Assembly (NCBI GenBank): GCA_910587705.1
Contig: CAJUMX010000015.1
Span: 17,601-81,600 of the forward strand
Direction of reading: 5' to 3'
DNA: 64,000 nt
Origin: an uncultured Oscillibacter sp.
GTDB lineage: Bacteria > Bacillota > Clostridia > Oscillospirales > Oscillospiraceae
Below the pieces are notes generated by a model. It worked only from the letters and a program-made list of their open reading frames with translations. It was not told the origin of the DNA and did not search any database. Below, piece by piece: positions 17,549 through 25,308 of this stretch. The position numbers were made by a program, and so were the translations under genes. The number at the start of each line of letters is the position of its first letter. Within the stretch, counting starts at the first letter, position 1.

Positions 17549-17893
17549 ATGTCATTACCGGGATACGTATGCCCCTTGAGGAAGGGGGCAATCAATATTT
17601 CAACCTCAGCTTGGATTTCTGTAGTAAAAGAACTCCCCGCTTCTGCGGTGATTTGTATTGTCATCCTGTATATCATATACAAAGCCCTTCGCACAGTTTT
17701 GTGGTTTATTATAGCGCGGCGAGGTGTAGAAAAGGGCTATGATTTCGTGGAAGTCAGGCCCAAAAAACTCCAGTTGTCAAAAAAAGAACCATCTACATCT
17801 GAGAAAGCAAAACAAGAAACTGATAAGCGGACAACAGAAGCAGACAGGAAAGTTATATCTTTTCCCAACAAAAAATCCAAAAATCAATCATAA
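17549..17893 (+). CDS. Small single-pass membrane protein in an AT-rich islet
   Basis: About 114 residues with one transmembrane helix (ASAVICIVILYIIYKALRTV) and a long charged cytoplasmic tail rich in Lys, Glu and Ser. Base composition is much lower in GC than the neighbouring virB6 and prgI genes, suggesting later acquisition. The start is uncertain. ATG 17549 has a poor ribosome binding site, while AAGGGGG lies 8 bp before an in-frame ATT at 17597. The preceding 17250-17545 stretch is AT-rich with no convincing gene. No family recognised. Confidence 0.5.
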   Translation: MSLPGYVCPLRKGAINISTSAWISVVKELPASAVICIVILYIIYKALRTVLWFIIARRGVEKGYDFVEVRPKKLQLSKKEPSTSEKAKQETDKRTTEADRKVISFPNKKSKNQS

Positions 17894-17922
17894 GGGGGCA
17901 TATTATTTGCCGTATCCCTGCG

Positions 17923-17945
17923 AGAAGCATATACAATATGCTTCT
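17923..17945 (+). repeat. 10-bp hairpin AGAAGCATAT-ACA-ATATGCTTCT
   Basis: Perfect inverted repeat just upstream of the terminator before prgI. It may be an RNA structure in the leader of the prgI message. Confidence 0.5.
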
Positions 17946-17949
17946 GTTC

Positions 17950-17983
17950 AAGGAGACTACATGAGTAGCCTCCTTGTTCTTTT
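17950..17983 (+). terminator. Intrinsic terminator before prgI
   Basis: Stem AAGGAGACTAC/GTAGCCTCCTT (one mismatch), loop ATGA, then GTTCTTTT. It would end transcripts from the islet or virB6 before the rest of the channel operon, so it may act as an attenuator. Confidence 0.7.
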
Positions 17984-18016
17984 GTCGGGATAAATCAAAG
18001 CATAGGAGGAATAAAT

Positions 18017-18361
18017 ATCGAAATTAAGATTCCCAAAGAAGTCCGCCAGCACAAGGAGACGATCTTTTTCGGTCTCTCCACCCGGCAATTCTTCTGCGCC
18101 GTGGCCGCCGTGGGGATTGCCGTGGCCGTCTACCTGGGCCTGGGTCCCATACTCGGCCAGGAGACCGCAAGCTGGCTCTGCGTCCTGGCCGCCGCACCCA
18201 TAGCCGTGGCCGGGTTCTTCAGCTACAACGGCCTGACCCTGGAGCAATTTGCCTGGGCCTTCCTCAAATCCGAACTGCTTTGCGCCGGAGGACGGCGGTT
18301 CGTCTCCGAGAACTTCTACTACACTATGCTGCACCGAAAGGAGGCCATAGACTTTGATTAA
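18017..18361 (+). CDS. PrgI-family (VirB3-like) channel protein (AUC start)
   Basis: A 114-residue protein with the PrgI signature EIKIPKEVRQHKETIFFGLS, followed by two hydrophobic helices (about residues 23-43 and 50-68). AGGAGG lies 7 bp before ATC 18017. No ATG, GTG or TTG occurs in frame between the upstream TAG at 17966 and this point, and the first internal GTG would delete the signature. Initiation at AUC (or the neighbouring AUA) is therefore inferred. The end overlaps the virB4 start. Confidence 0.82.
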   Translation: MEIKIPKEVRQHKETIFFGLSTRQFFCAVAAVGIAVAVYLGLGPILGQETASWLCVLAAAPIAVAGFFSYNGLTLEQFAWAFLKSELLCAGGRRFVSENFYYTMLHRKEAIDFD

Positions 18362-20684
18362 AGCACTTGCCGCCGCCAACAAGAGCGAGCGGGACAAGTT
18401 CAAAATCCCCCGCAGCGTCCAGCAGTCCATCCCCGTCAAATGCGTCTACGAGGACGGCATTTGGCTGGTGGGCCGCAAGCACAGCCGGACTTGGCGCTTT
18501 TCCGATGTCAACTACGCCGCCGCGTCCGAGGATGACCGGCGGGGCATCTTCCTCTCCTACGGCGGCGTCCTCAACTCCCTGCCCACGGACGCCGCCGCCA
18601 AAATCACCATCATCAACCGCCGCCTCAACCCCGTGGACTTCCAGCGCACCATTTTGATGAAGGAGCGGGGGGACGGCCTGGACAAGTACCGCCGGGAATC
18701 CAACCGCATCCTCACCCAGCGGGCGGCGGAGAGCAACAATCTGGTCCAGGAGAAGTACATCACCCTCTCCATTCCCCAGCGGAAGATCGAGGAAAGCCGC
18801 GCCTACTTCCGCCGGGTGGACGCCAACCTCTCCAAGAGCTTCGGACGCCTGGACAGCGGCGCCCGGCCTGTTTCCACCCATGACCGGCTCCGCATTTTGC
18901 ACGACTTCTTCCGCCCCGGCGAGGAACAGTATTTCACCTTCGACCAGTCCGCCGCCGTCCGCCGGGGCCTGGACTTCCGGGACCTGATCTGCCCGGACGG
19001 ACTGCGGTTCCGGGCCGGGCACTTCGAGATGGGGGACAAGGTAGGCCGGGTCCTGTTCCTCAAAGACTACGCCAGCTACATCAAGGACAGCATGATCTCC
19101 GACCTCTCCGACTTCTCCCGGAACCTCATGCTGTCCATTGACATTCTCCCCATTCCCACGGACGAGGCCGTGAAGGAGATACAAGGCCGCATCCTGGGCA
19201 TTGAGACGGACATCACCCGCTGGCAGCAGCGGCAGAACGACAAGAACAACTTCACCGCCACGGTGCCCTATGACCTGGAGCAGCTTCGGGGCGAGGCCAA
19301 GGAATTTCTCTCCGACCTCACGGAACGGGACCAGCGCATGATGTTCGCCGTGGTGACGCTGGTGCATATCGCGGACAGCCTGGAGCAGCTGGACGCCGAC
19401 ACGGAGACGCTTCTTTCTATTGGCCGGGAACACCTCTGCCAATTCTCCGTCCTGCGCTACCAGCAGGAGGACGGCTTGAATACCGTCCTGCCCTATGGCC
19501 TGCGCCGGGTAAAGGCCCTGCGGACGCTGACCACGGAGAGCGCCGCCGTGTTGATGCCCTTCCGGGTCCAGGAGATTCAGGACCCCGGCGGTCTGCCCTA
19601 TGGCGTCAACGCCATTTCCAAGAATCTGCTGATCTGCGACCGCAAGCGACTGATTTCTCCCCACGCCTTTTACCTGGGCGTCTCCGGCTCCGGCAAGTCC
19701 ATGGCGATGAAATCCACCATCCAAAACGTGGCTCTGGCGACCCAGGATGACATTATCATCATTGACGCCGAGCGGGAGTACGGCCCCCTGGCCCGCGCCC
19801 TGGGCGGGGAAGTCATTGAGATTTCCCCGCATAGCAAGCACCACATCAACCCCCTGGAAGTGACGGAGGACTACGGGGACGGGGAGAATCCCGTTGCCAT
19901 GAAGTCCGAAATCATCACCAGCACTTTGGAGCAGCAGATGGGCGTGGGGCGGCTTACCGGCAGCCACAAGTCCATCATTGACCGCTGCACCGCCAACGTC
20001 TACCAGACCTATTTCAGCAGCCGGGGGAAGGCCCCCATGCCCCTGCTGACAGACTGGCGGAACGAGGTCATGCGGCAGGTGGACCCGGAGGCCCGGGAGA
20101 TCGCCCTGGCCGCCGAGCTAATCACCGAGGGCAGCTTAAACGTGTTCGCCCACCCCGGCAACGTCAACATGGACAGCCGGATCGTGGTGCTGGACCTCTA
20201 TGAGATGGGGGAACAGCTCCGGCCCACGGCCCTGGTCGTCACCCTGGAGGCCATCCAGAACCGCGTCATGGAGAACCGGAAGAAGGGCAAGTACACCTGG
20301 GTATTCCTGGACGAAGTGTACTTGTACTTCAAATACCACTACTCCGGGGAATTTCTCTACCGGGCCTGGAAGCGGTTCCGCAAATACGCCGCGCCCATGA
20401 CGGCGGCCACGCAGAATATCGAGGAATGTCTGAAATCCGAGACGGCCCGCCTCATGCTGGCGAACTCCGAATTTCTGCTGCTGTTCAATCAGGCGGCCAC
20501 GGACCGGGCGGAGCTGGCGAAGCTCCTGCATATCTCCGATACGCAGATGGGCTACATCACCAACGCCGAGGCGGGACACGGCCTCCTGCGGATCGGCGGC
20601 GCCCTGGTGCCCTTCTCCAACACCATCCCAAAGGACACGGAACTGTATAAACTCATGTCAACGACCCCTGGTGAAAAATTTTAA
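18354..20684 (+). CDS. virB4: VirB4/TraE-type secretion ATPase
   Basis: A 776-residue ATPase that powers assembly and transfer in the type IV channel. Walker A GVSGSGKSM is at about residues 441-449 and Walker B WVFLDEVYLYF at about 648-658. An N-terminal VirB4 domain precedes them. The late segment MTAATQNIEECLKSE and the arginine-rich C-terminus fit the family. The start is TTG 18354, 9 bp after GGAGG, overlapping the prgI stop by 8 bp. Confidence 0.93.
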   Translation: MIKALAAANKSERDKFKIPRSVQQSIPVKCVYEDGIWLVGRKHSRTWRFSDVNYAAASEDDRRGIFLSYGGVLNSLPTDAAAKITIINRRLNPVDFQRTILMKERGDGLDKYRRESNRILTQRAAESNNLVQEKYITLSIPQRKIEESRAYFRRVDANLSKSFGRLDSGARPVSTHDRLRILHDFFRPGEEQYFTFDQSAAVRRGLDFRDLICPDGLRFRAGHFEMGDKVGRVLFLKDYASYIKDSMISDLSDFSRNLMLSIDILPIPTDEAVKEIQGRILGIETDITRWQQRQNDKNNFTATVPYDLEQLRGEAKEFLSDLTERDQRMMFAVVTLVHIADSLEQLDADTETLLSIGREHLCQFSVLRYQQEDGLNTVLPYGLRRVKALRTLTTESAAVLMPFRVQEIQDPGGLPYGVNAISKNLLICDRKRLISPHAFYLGVSGSGKSMAMKSTIQNVALATQDDIIIIDAEREYGPLARALGGEVIEISPHSKHHINPLEVTEDYGDGENPVAMKSEIITSTLEQQMGVGRLTGSHKSIIDRCTANVYQTYFSSRGKAPMPLLTDWRNEVMRQVDPEAREIALAAELITEGSLNVFAHPGNVNMDSRIVVLDLYEMGEQLRPTALVVTLEAIQNRVMENRKKGKYTWVFLDEVYLYFKYHYSGEFLYRAWKRFRKYAAPMTAATQNIEECLKSETARLMLANSEFLLLFNQAATDRAELAKLLHISDTQMGYITNAEAGHGLLRIGGALVPFSNTIPKDTELYKLMSTTPGEKF

Positions 20685-20743
20685 GAACTACATTTGACCA
20701 GCATGTCATCATATTAAAATTTTATAAAAGTGCACAATCACTC

Positions 20744-20783
20744 TTGACTACGTCAGTTGATGTATGCTATACTTACTGACGTA
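20744..20783 (+). promoter_or_regulatory. Promoter with embedded inverted-repeat operator
   Basis: TTGACT, 18-bp spacer, TATACT. A 9-bp inverted repeat TACGTCAGT/ACTGACGTA (20749-20757 and 20775-20783) brackets the spacer and the -10 box, the layout expected for repressor occlusion. The 20785-20986 leader holds several Shine-Dalgarno-like runs and a possible 12-codon peptide (20913-20951) but no larger gene. Confidence 0.7.
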
Positions 20784-20986
20784 AGGGTAAGTAATCGTCG
20801 GTTTTGATAACCTATGCTTATCCGCAGCATATTTGGACAGGGCAAATTTTATAATAGAAAAAGAATACTTTGGAGGAAAGGAGGCAAAATAGCGAAGAAT
20901 ACTGGAGGTGGTATGATTCGCCCTGTTTGCTGCAAATCTAAAATTGAATAATACTGTGGCGAAGGGCCAGCAGAGGAGCGGATAAA

Positions 20987-21331
20987 ATGATGACAGGAAT
21001 TTTACAATCATATGTTGCACTTTATGTGCCTACAACAATTCATGTTAACCAACCCAGTGATACAACAGAACATGTGAGGTTAGTACAAATTAAGTTTAGC
21101 GGGTGGTTTGGTGCAGAGACGACGACGGAGCATTTTGGAGGCTACATAGCCTCTACGGGCGAAATGGTTGATGAAAAGGTTTATGAGGTCAAATCTTTTT
21201 GTAGCACAGAGCGACTGATAGAGCAATTCCCAAACGTGGTCGCATTGGGTGATCAGCTATGTCGAGAATTGGACCAAGAAAGTATCGCAGGTGAAGTTAA
21301 TAATAAGATGTTTTTTATGAATGGAATGTAA
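20987..21331 (+). CDS. Small hypothetical protein in the AT-rich islet
   Basis: A 114-residue protein starting ATGATG after AGAGGAG. No signal peptide or clear membrane helix. The middle (RLVQIKFSGWFGAETTTEHFGG) looks like a small beta-rich fold. No family recognised. Low GC and the strong controlled promoter upstream set it apart from the surrounding transfer genes. A terminator follows, so it can be a one-gene transcript. Confidence 0.6.
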   Translation: MMTGILQSYVALYVPTTIHVNQPSDTTEHVRLVQIKFSGWFGAETTTEHFGGYIASTGEMVDEKVYEVKSFCSTERLIEQFPNVVALGDQLCRELDQESIAGEVNNKMFFMNGM

Positions 21332-21336
21332 TATAG

Positions 21337-21373
21337 CTTGGTTGGGAGAAGCCTAACACTTCTCCCAACCAAG
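21337..21373 (+). terminator. Perfect 15-bp stem-loop between the two islet genes
   Basis: CTTGGTTGGGAGAAG, 7-nt loop, CTTCTCCCAACCAAG. The T content after the stem is modest, so partial termination is likely. Confidence 0.65.
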
Positions 21374-21439
21374 TCGATATCTTTAAAATTTAATATTGCG
21401 CCGATATTAAGCGGCATCTTTGGAAGTGAGGAGCGCTTT

Positions 21440-21976
21440 ATGGATACTAAATATATTTCGAGATTAAAAGATAAGGAGGGTAGTGTAAAAAGTTCCGTCA
21501 GGTCGAAAGATTTAGCTACAAGGGAACGTGCCAATTTTGTAGTTTCTTCTGACATCATGCACAAATTGCGTGAGACATCTTCCCGTGAACAAATTCCAAT
21601 GTCAAGGATTATAGATACTGCTTTAACAAACTATTTGACTACGTTAAATAGCTCTATGCTATGTGCATCCTTGGAAACAGGAATAGTTATGAGCCATCTA
21701 TTTGAGCTCCTCCTCTTGATTTCTTATCAATCGGTTTTGACTCAAACAATTTTTGAACTCGTTAGTAAATATTTTAAGAATTTCACATATTCGAGATGTG
21801 CGTTTAAGAAAGCCCCACAACAATCCGTAATAATGGGAACAAAATTTTTACTATTTATTAGCGACGAAGATAATACAAAATTTACTGAGTTTCTATCTGC
21901 AATAAACAAACAATCAGAGGGGGAAAGTTCCGATAATATTAAACTAATGCTTGACGGAAATGTAATATCTTTTTGA
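21440..21976 (+). CDS. Putative ribbon-helix-helix protein with hydrophobic C-terminal half
   Basis: A 178-residue protein. The start is ATG 21440 with TGAGGAG upstream. Residues about 28-66 (ANFVVSSDIMHKLRETSS then ISRIIDTALTNYL-type helix) fit a CopG/Arc ribbon-helix-helix DNA-binding fold. The segment at about 80-105 (SHLFELLLLISYQSVLTQTIF) is hydrophobic and may form a dimer core or a membrane segment. It could bind the inverted repeat at 20749-20783. Low-GC composition. The family call is from pattern only. Confidence 0.55.
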   Translation: MDTKYISRLKDKEGSVKSSVRSKDLATRERANFVVSSDIMHKLRETSSREQIPMSRIIDTALTNYLTTLNSSMLCASLETGIVMSHLFELLLLISYQSVLTQTIFELVSKYFKNFTYSRCAFKKAPQQSVIMGTKFLLFISDEDNTKFTEFLSAINKQSEGESSDNIKLMLDGNVISF

Positions 21977-22052
21977 TTTTAACCTATAGGAGAATCGGTT
22001 TGAAAAATAATGTTGTGCATAAATAGTCGATAAATAAATTATATATTCCCAT

Positions 22053-22098
22053 AAAAAGGCTGTTGTAGAAAGTTTGAATTCTGCAACAGCTTTTTTAT
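22053..22098 (+). terminator. Intrinsic terminator before the NlpC/P60 gene
   Basis: AAAAAGGCTGTTGTAGAA pairs with TTCTGCAACAGCTTTTTT around an 8-nt loop. It closes the AT-rich islet. Confidence 0.8.
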
Positions 22099-22116
22099 TG
22101 ATAGGAGGTTATCTAT

Positions 22117-24405
22117 ATTTTTGAGCTTCGAGAATACAATCGAAACGACAAAATCAAAAACCAAGGCAAGCGCAAAGGCGGCGGGCCGATCCAGGAACAG
22201 GCCCGCCGCGTGATAACGGCGAAAATGCGGAAGGAGCTGGCCCAGCAGAGACGGAGTGTCAGCGGCTCCACCGGCGAGGCAGCCCGCGACACCAGCCCCA
22301 CCGCCGAGGCCATGGAGCAGGTGGAGCAAACCGCCGGGGCTGCTGTCCAGGAAGTGGGTCGCTGGACGAAACAGGGTGTTTCCCGAACTGCTGCCAAGGT
22401 GAAACAGGAGCGCCGGAAAATCAAGGAGCGGCAGGATCAGCCGAAGGAGGGAGAGCCATCCCCGGGACCTCCGGCCCCAGAGACATCGGAGGTCCCCGTC
22501 CCGGAGACACCGGAGGCTTCCGCCCCGGAACAGGGCCTTACAGCGCCCAAGAAACAGACCAGACAAACACCGCCGCGCTCCAAACCCCAGACGGCCGTCA
22601 GAACTGACGGTAAGCCATTGGCCCCGAAGGAGAAGCCCGCCCCGTCTGTCCGCACCAGAACGCCGAAAATACGGCCCGCCAGCGGCCCGGAGGCTCCCAA
22701 TGCTCCGAAGGTGCGTTCTGCGGGTACACCGACAGATCCTCCGGCCTCCAGGACACGGACGGCAGGAGCAAAAAACACGCTGCCCTTTTCTGAACCATGG
22801 GCGGCGGACAGGCTGTCCGCTCCGCCAACGCCGGAAGAGCGTATGCGGGAGTGGGCCGTGGACAAACGGAGGAAACAGGTCCAGGAGCATGGGGAAGCCC
22901 CCGCCTTGCCGGAGTACGGGGGGCCGTCCCCGGTCAGCCATTACGGGAAATCTCCCGTTACCCCCGGCAGCTCCACTACTCCTAAAACGGCCCCTTCTCT
23001 TGAAAATCAATCCATCTATCCATCAATCAAAGAGCGGCCCCGGTCCTCCGCCATTCTGAAAGAGAAAGTCCAGGGCTGGACGATTACCCCCAGGACACGC
23101 CGGAGCGTGGAACAGGCCGTCGGGAGTACGGCCATCCCTCCGAAAGCTCCTGCTCCCGCAGGAGGGAAAAGCGCCGGGAAGCATTTCATGGACCGGGCGC
23201 GCAAAAAAGCAAAAAAAGAGGCTCAGCAGGCCATGGCACAGGGCACGAAAAAGACGGCCAGGGCCGCTGTGGACCTCTCCCGGAAAGCGGCCATAGCCAC
23301 CGCAAAGGCGGTGAAGTCCCTGATCGGCGCTCTCTCCGCCCTGGTGGGCGGAGCCACCCTCGTCGCCGCTCTCTGCGTGATCTTCCTGATTGCCGCCGTG
23401 ATCGCCTCGCCCTTCGGACTTCTCTTTTCCAACGAGCACTCCCCCGGAGCCGTCCCTCTGAACGCCGCCGTGACGCAGATCAATGTGGAGCTGACGGACA
23501 AGCTGTCCCTTCTGCAAGCCGGGGACTATGACAGCATCAACATCCAGGGCACCGGCCCGGACTGGCGGGAGGTGGCGGCGTTGTTCGCCTGCAAGACCGC
23601 CCTGGGCGCGGGCGGCGTGGATGTGGCCGCGCTGACCCCGGACCGGGTGGACCGGCTGAAAGCCGTCTTTTGGGATATGTGTGAGATTACCAGCAGCGTG
23701 GAAACCATAGACCACCCTGCCAACGGAACAAGGGAAGCGTGGACAGAGAAAATTCTACATATCACCATCACCGCCAGGACCGCCGATGAAATGCGGACGG
23801 TCTATCTTTTTACCCCCGAACAGAACAGCGCCTTGACGGACCTTCTGGCGGAGCTGAACGGGATCGACACGTTGCTGGGGGACCTGGGCGTCACCCAAGA
23901 GGACGCCGCCGGGCTGCTACGCCGCTTGCCGGAGGACCTGTCCCCGGAGCGCCGGGCTGTGGTGGAGACGGCCTGCAAGCTGGTGGGCAAGGTGAGCTAT
24001 TTTTGGGGCGGCAAGTCCCTGGTGCTGGGCTGGGATTCCCGCTGGGGAACCATCCAGAAGGTTTGGGCCGCTGGCAGTCCCTCCACGGGAACCTACCGGC
24101 CCTACGGTATGGACTGTTCCGGCTTTGTGGACTGGACTTTCTACAATATGTCCGGCGGCAGCTATGTCATAGGCCACGGCGGAGGGGCCCGGATGCAGCA
24201 CAGCTACTGCACCCCCATTTCCTGGTCCCAGGCCCAGCCCGGCGACTTGGTGTTTTACCCGGAGGACACCCATATTGGCATCGTGGGCGGCTGGGATGAG
24301 AGCGGAAATATCCAGATCATCCACTGTGCCAGCGGGCAAAACAACGTGGTCATTACCGGAAAGGCCGGGTTTACCACCATAGGCAGGCCGGACTACTACG
24401 GCTGA
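22117..24405 (+). CDS. NlpC/P60 cell-wall hydrolase of the conjugation channel (AUU start)
   Basis: A 762-residue VirB1-like protein. Residues 1-365 are basic, Pro/Arg-rich and probably disordered in the cytoplasm. One membrane helix lies at about 385-410 (ALVGGATLVAALCVIFLIAAV). The outer part ends in an NlpC/P60 domain with Cys in MDCSGFVDW, His in DTHIGIVGG and a third polar residue in IIHCASG. The frame continues upstream of GTG 22210 to ATT 22117, giving the N-terminus FELREYNRNDKIKNQ. A TAG lies at 22102 and GGAGG ends 8 bp before the ATT, so AUU initiation is inferred. Confidence 0.85.
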   Translation: MFELREYNRNDKIKNQGKRKGGGPIQEQARRVITAKMRKELAQQRRSVSGSTGEAARDTSPTAEAMEQVEQTAGAAVQEVGRWTKQGVSRTAAKVKQERRKIKERQDQPKEGEPSPGPPAPETSEVPVPETPEASAPEQGLTAPKKQTRQTPPRSKPQTAVRTDGKPLAPKEKPAPSVRTRTPKIRPASGPEAPNAPKVRSAGTPTDPPASRTRTAGAKNTLPFSEPWAADRLSAPPTPEERMREWAVDKRRKQVQEHGEAPALPEYGGPSPVSHYGKSPVTPGSSTTPKTAPSLENQSIYPSIKERPRSSAILKEKVQGWTITPRTRRSVEQAVGSTAIPPKAPAPAGGKSAGKHFMDRARKKAKKEAQQAMAQGTKKTARAAVDLSRKAAIATAKAVKSLIGALSALVGGATLVAALCVIFLIAAVIASPFGLLFSNEHSPGAVPLNAAVTQINVELTDKLSLLQAGDYDSINIQGTGPDWREVAALFACKTALGAGGVDVAALTPDRVDRLKAVFWDMCEITSSVETIDHPANGTREAWTEKILHITITARTADEMRTVYLFTPEQNSALTDLLAELNGIDTLLGDLGVTQEDAAGLLRRLPEDLSPERRAVVETACKLVGKVSYFWGGKSLVLGWDSRWGTIQKVWAAGSPSTGTYRPYGMDCSGFVDWTFYNMSGGSYVIGHGGGARMQHSYCTPISWSQAQPGDLVFYPEDTHIGIVGGWDESGNIQIIHCASGQNNVVITGKAGFTTIGRPDYYG

Positions 24406-24410
24406 AAAAT

Positions 24411-24465
24411 GAATCTCACGGTGAGACGCGATTCTTGTCGAGAATCAAATCCCACCGTGAGATTC
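24411..24465 (+). repeat. ICE palindrome copies 9 and 10, facing each other
   Basis: TCTCACGGTGAGA at 24414-24426 and TCCCACCGTGAGA at 24450-24462 form a larger inverted repeat (GAATCTCACGGTG/CACCGTGAGATTC). They lie right after the NlpC/P60 stop, at the border with the AT-rich cargo. Confidence 0.85.
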
Positions 24466-24573
24466 ACTTTTGATGTTATGCTATTTACTTCCAATCGTGC
24501 ATCTGAGAATGAATCAGTACTATACCTTGCTGCCGACTAGACTGGAATATAAAGCCAATGCCGACTTGAACCA

Positions 24574-25125
24574 TTAAGGATTGTAAAGAATATTGTGAAA
24601 AACCAAGAGGGTTTGACCTATATTATAATAAGAATGGACAGAATCGGCTTTAAAGCGGATACTGTCTCCGCTTTTGAGGTGGAACGTATTTTCGTCAATA
24701 TTAAGCTGTAATTCACCACTAAAAACAGTTATAAACTCAATCGTTCCTCTCATATGCATTTCTGATTCCCAACTATATCCGGGCTGTGCTTCAATATAGT
24801 AAATACTAAAATGCTGTCTTTCATCGCCAGGAAATACAACATAGTTTCTAAGGCCTTCGTTTTCTCCCAAGATTGGATCGATTTCTGAAAGCTGAACAAC
24901 TTCATAAGGGTCACGGGGATGCGTCACTAATGTATTGAATGGTACCACCATGCCATTTGCGATTTTCCAAAGCGTGGACAAGGATGGATTTCCGCTTCCA
25001 CGCTCAATCTGTACCAACATGGATTTACTGACTCCGCTGAGTTTAGACAATTCTTCCAAACTCAAATCTTTTTCCTGTCGGATTCGTTTGATATTCTTTG
25101 AAACAATAATATTAATTGTATCCAA
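24574..25125 (-). CDS. XRE-family regulator with C-terminal cupin domain
   Basis: A 183-residue repressor/activator. Residues 8-62 are a helix-turn-helix of the XRE type (LSLEELSKLSGVSKSMLVQIERG). Residues 105-182 are a small cupin barrel (PGYSWESEMHMRGTIEFITV, then DSIRFKADSVHSYYN) that probably senses a small metabolite. It is divergent from the amino-acid symporter, so it likely controls the symporter and lyase genes. Low GC, like the rest of the cargo. Confidence 0.9.
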   Translation of the reverse strand: MDTINIIVSKNIKRIRQEKDLSLEELSKLSGVSKSMLVQIERGSGNPSLSTLWKIANGMVVPFNTLVTHPRDPYEVVQLSEIDPILGENEGLRNYVVFPGDERQHFSIYYIEAQPGYSWESEMHMRGTIEFITVFSGELQLNIDENTFHLKSGDSIRFKADSVHSYYNIGQTLLVFHNILYNP

Positions 25126-25138
25126 GCAAAATTTCCCC

Positions 25139-25191
25139 TTGACAATATAGTGATATGTACTGTATTATTATATTGTAATATGACATGTCAT
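25139..25191 (+). promoter_or_regulatory. Symporter promoter and palindromic operator
   Basis: TTGACA (25139), 18-bp spacer, TATTAT. A perfect 12-bp palindrome ATGACATGTCAT lies at 25180-25191 just downstream, a candidate site for the divergent XRE-cupin regulator. Confidence 0.6.
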
Positions 25192-25308
25192 ACTCCATGC
25201 ACCGTACAATTTAAAATACTTTGGCATTATACACTATTTGCAAAAGTTTTTCAACCCCCAAGGGGATATTGCGCCCTTGCGGGCAGAGAAAATACGGGAG
25301 GAATATTT

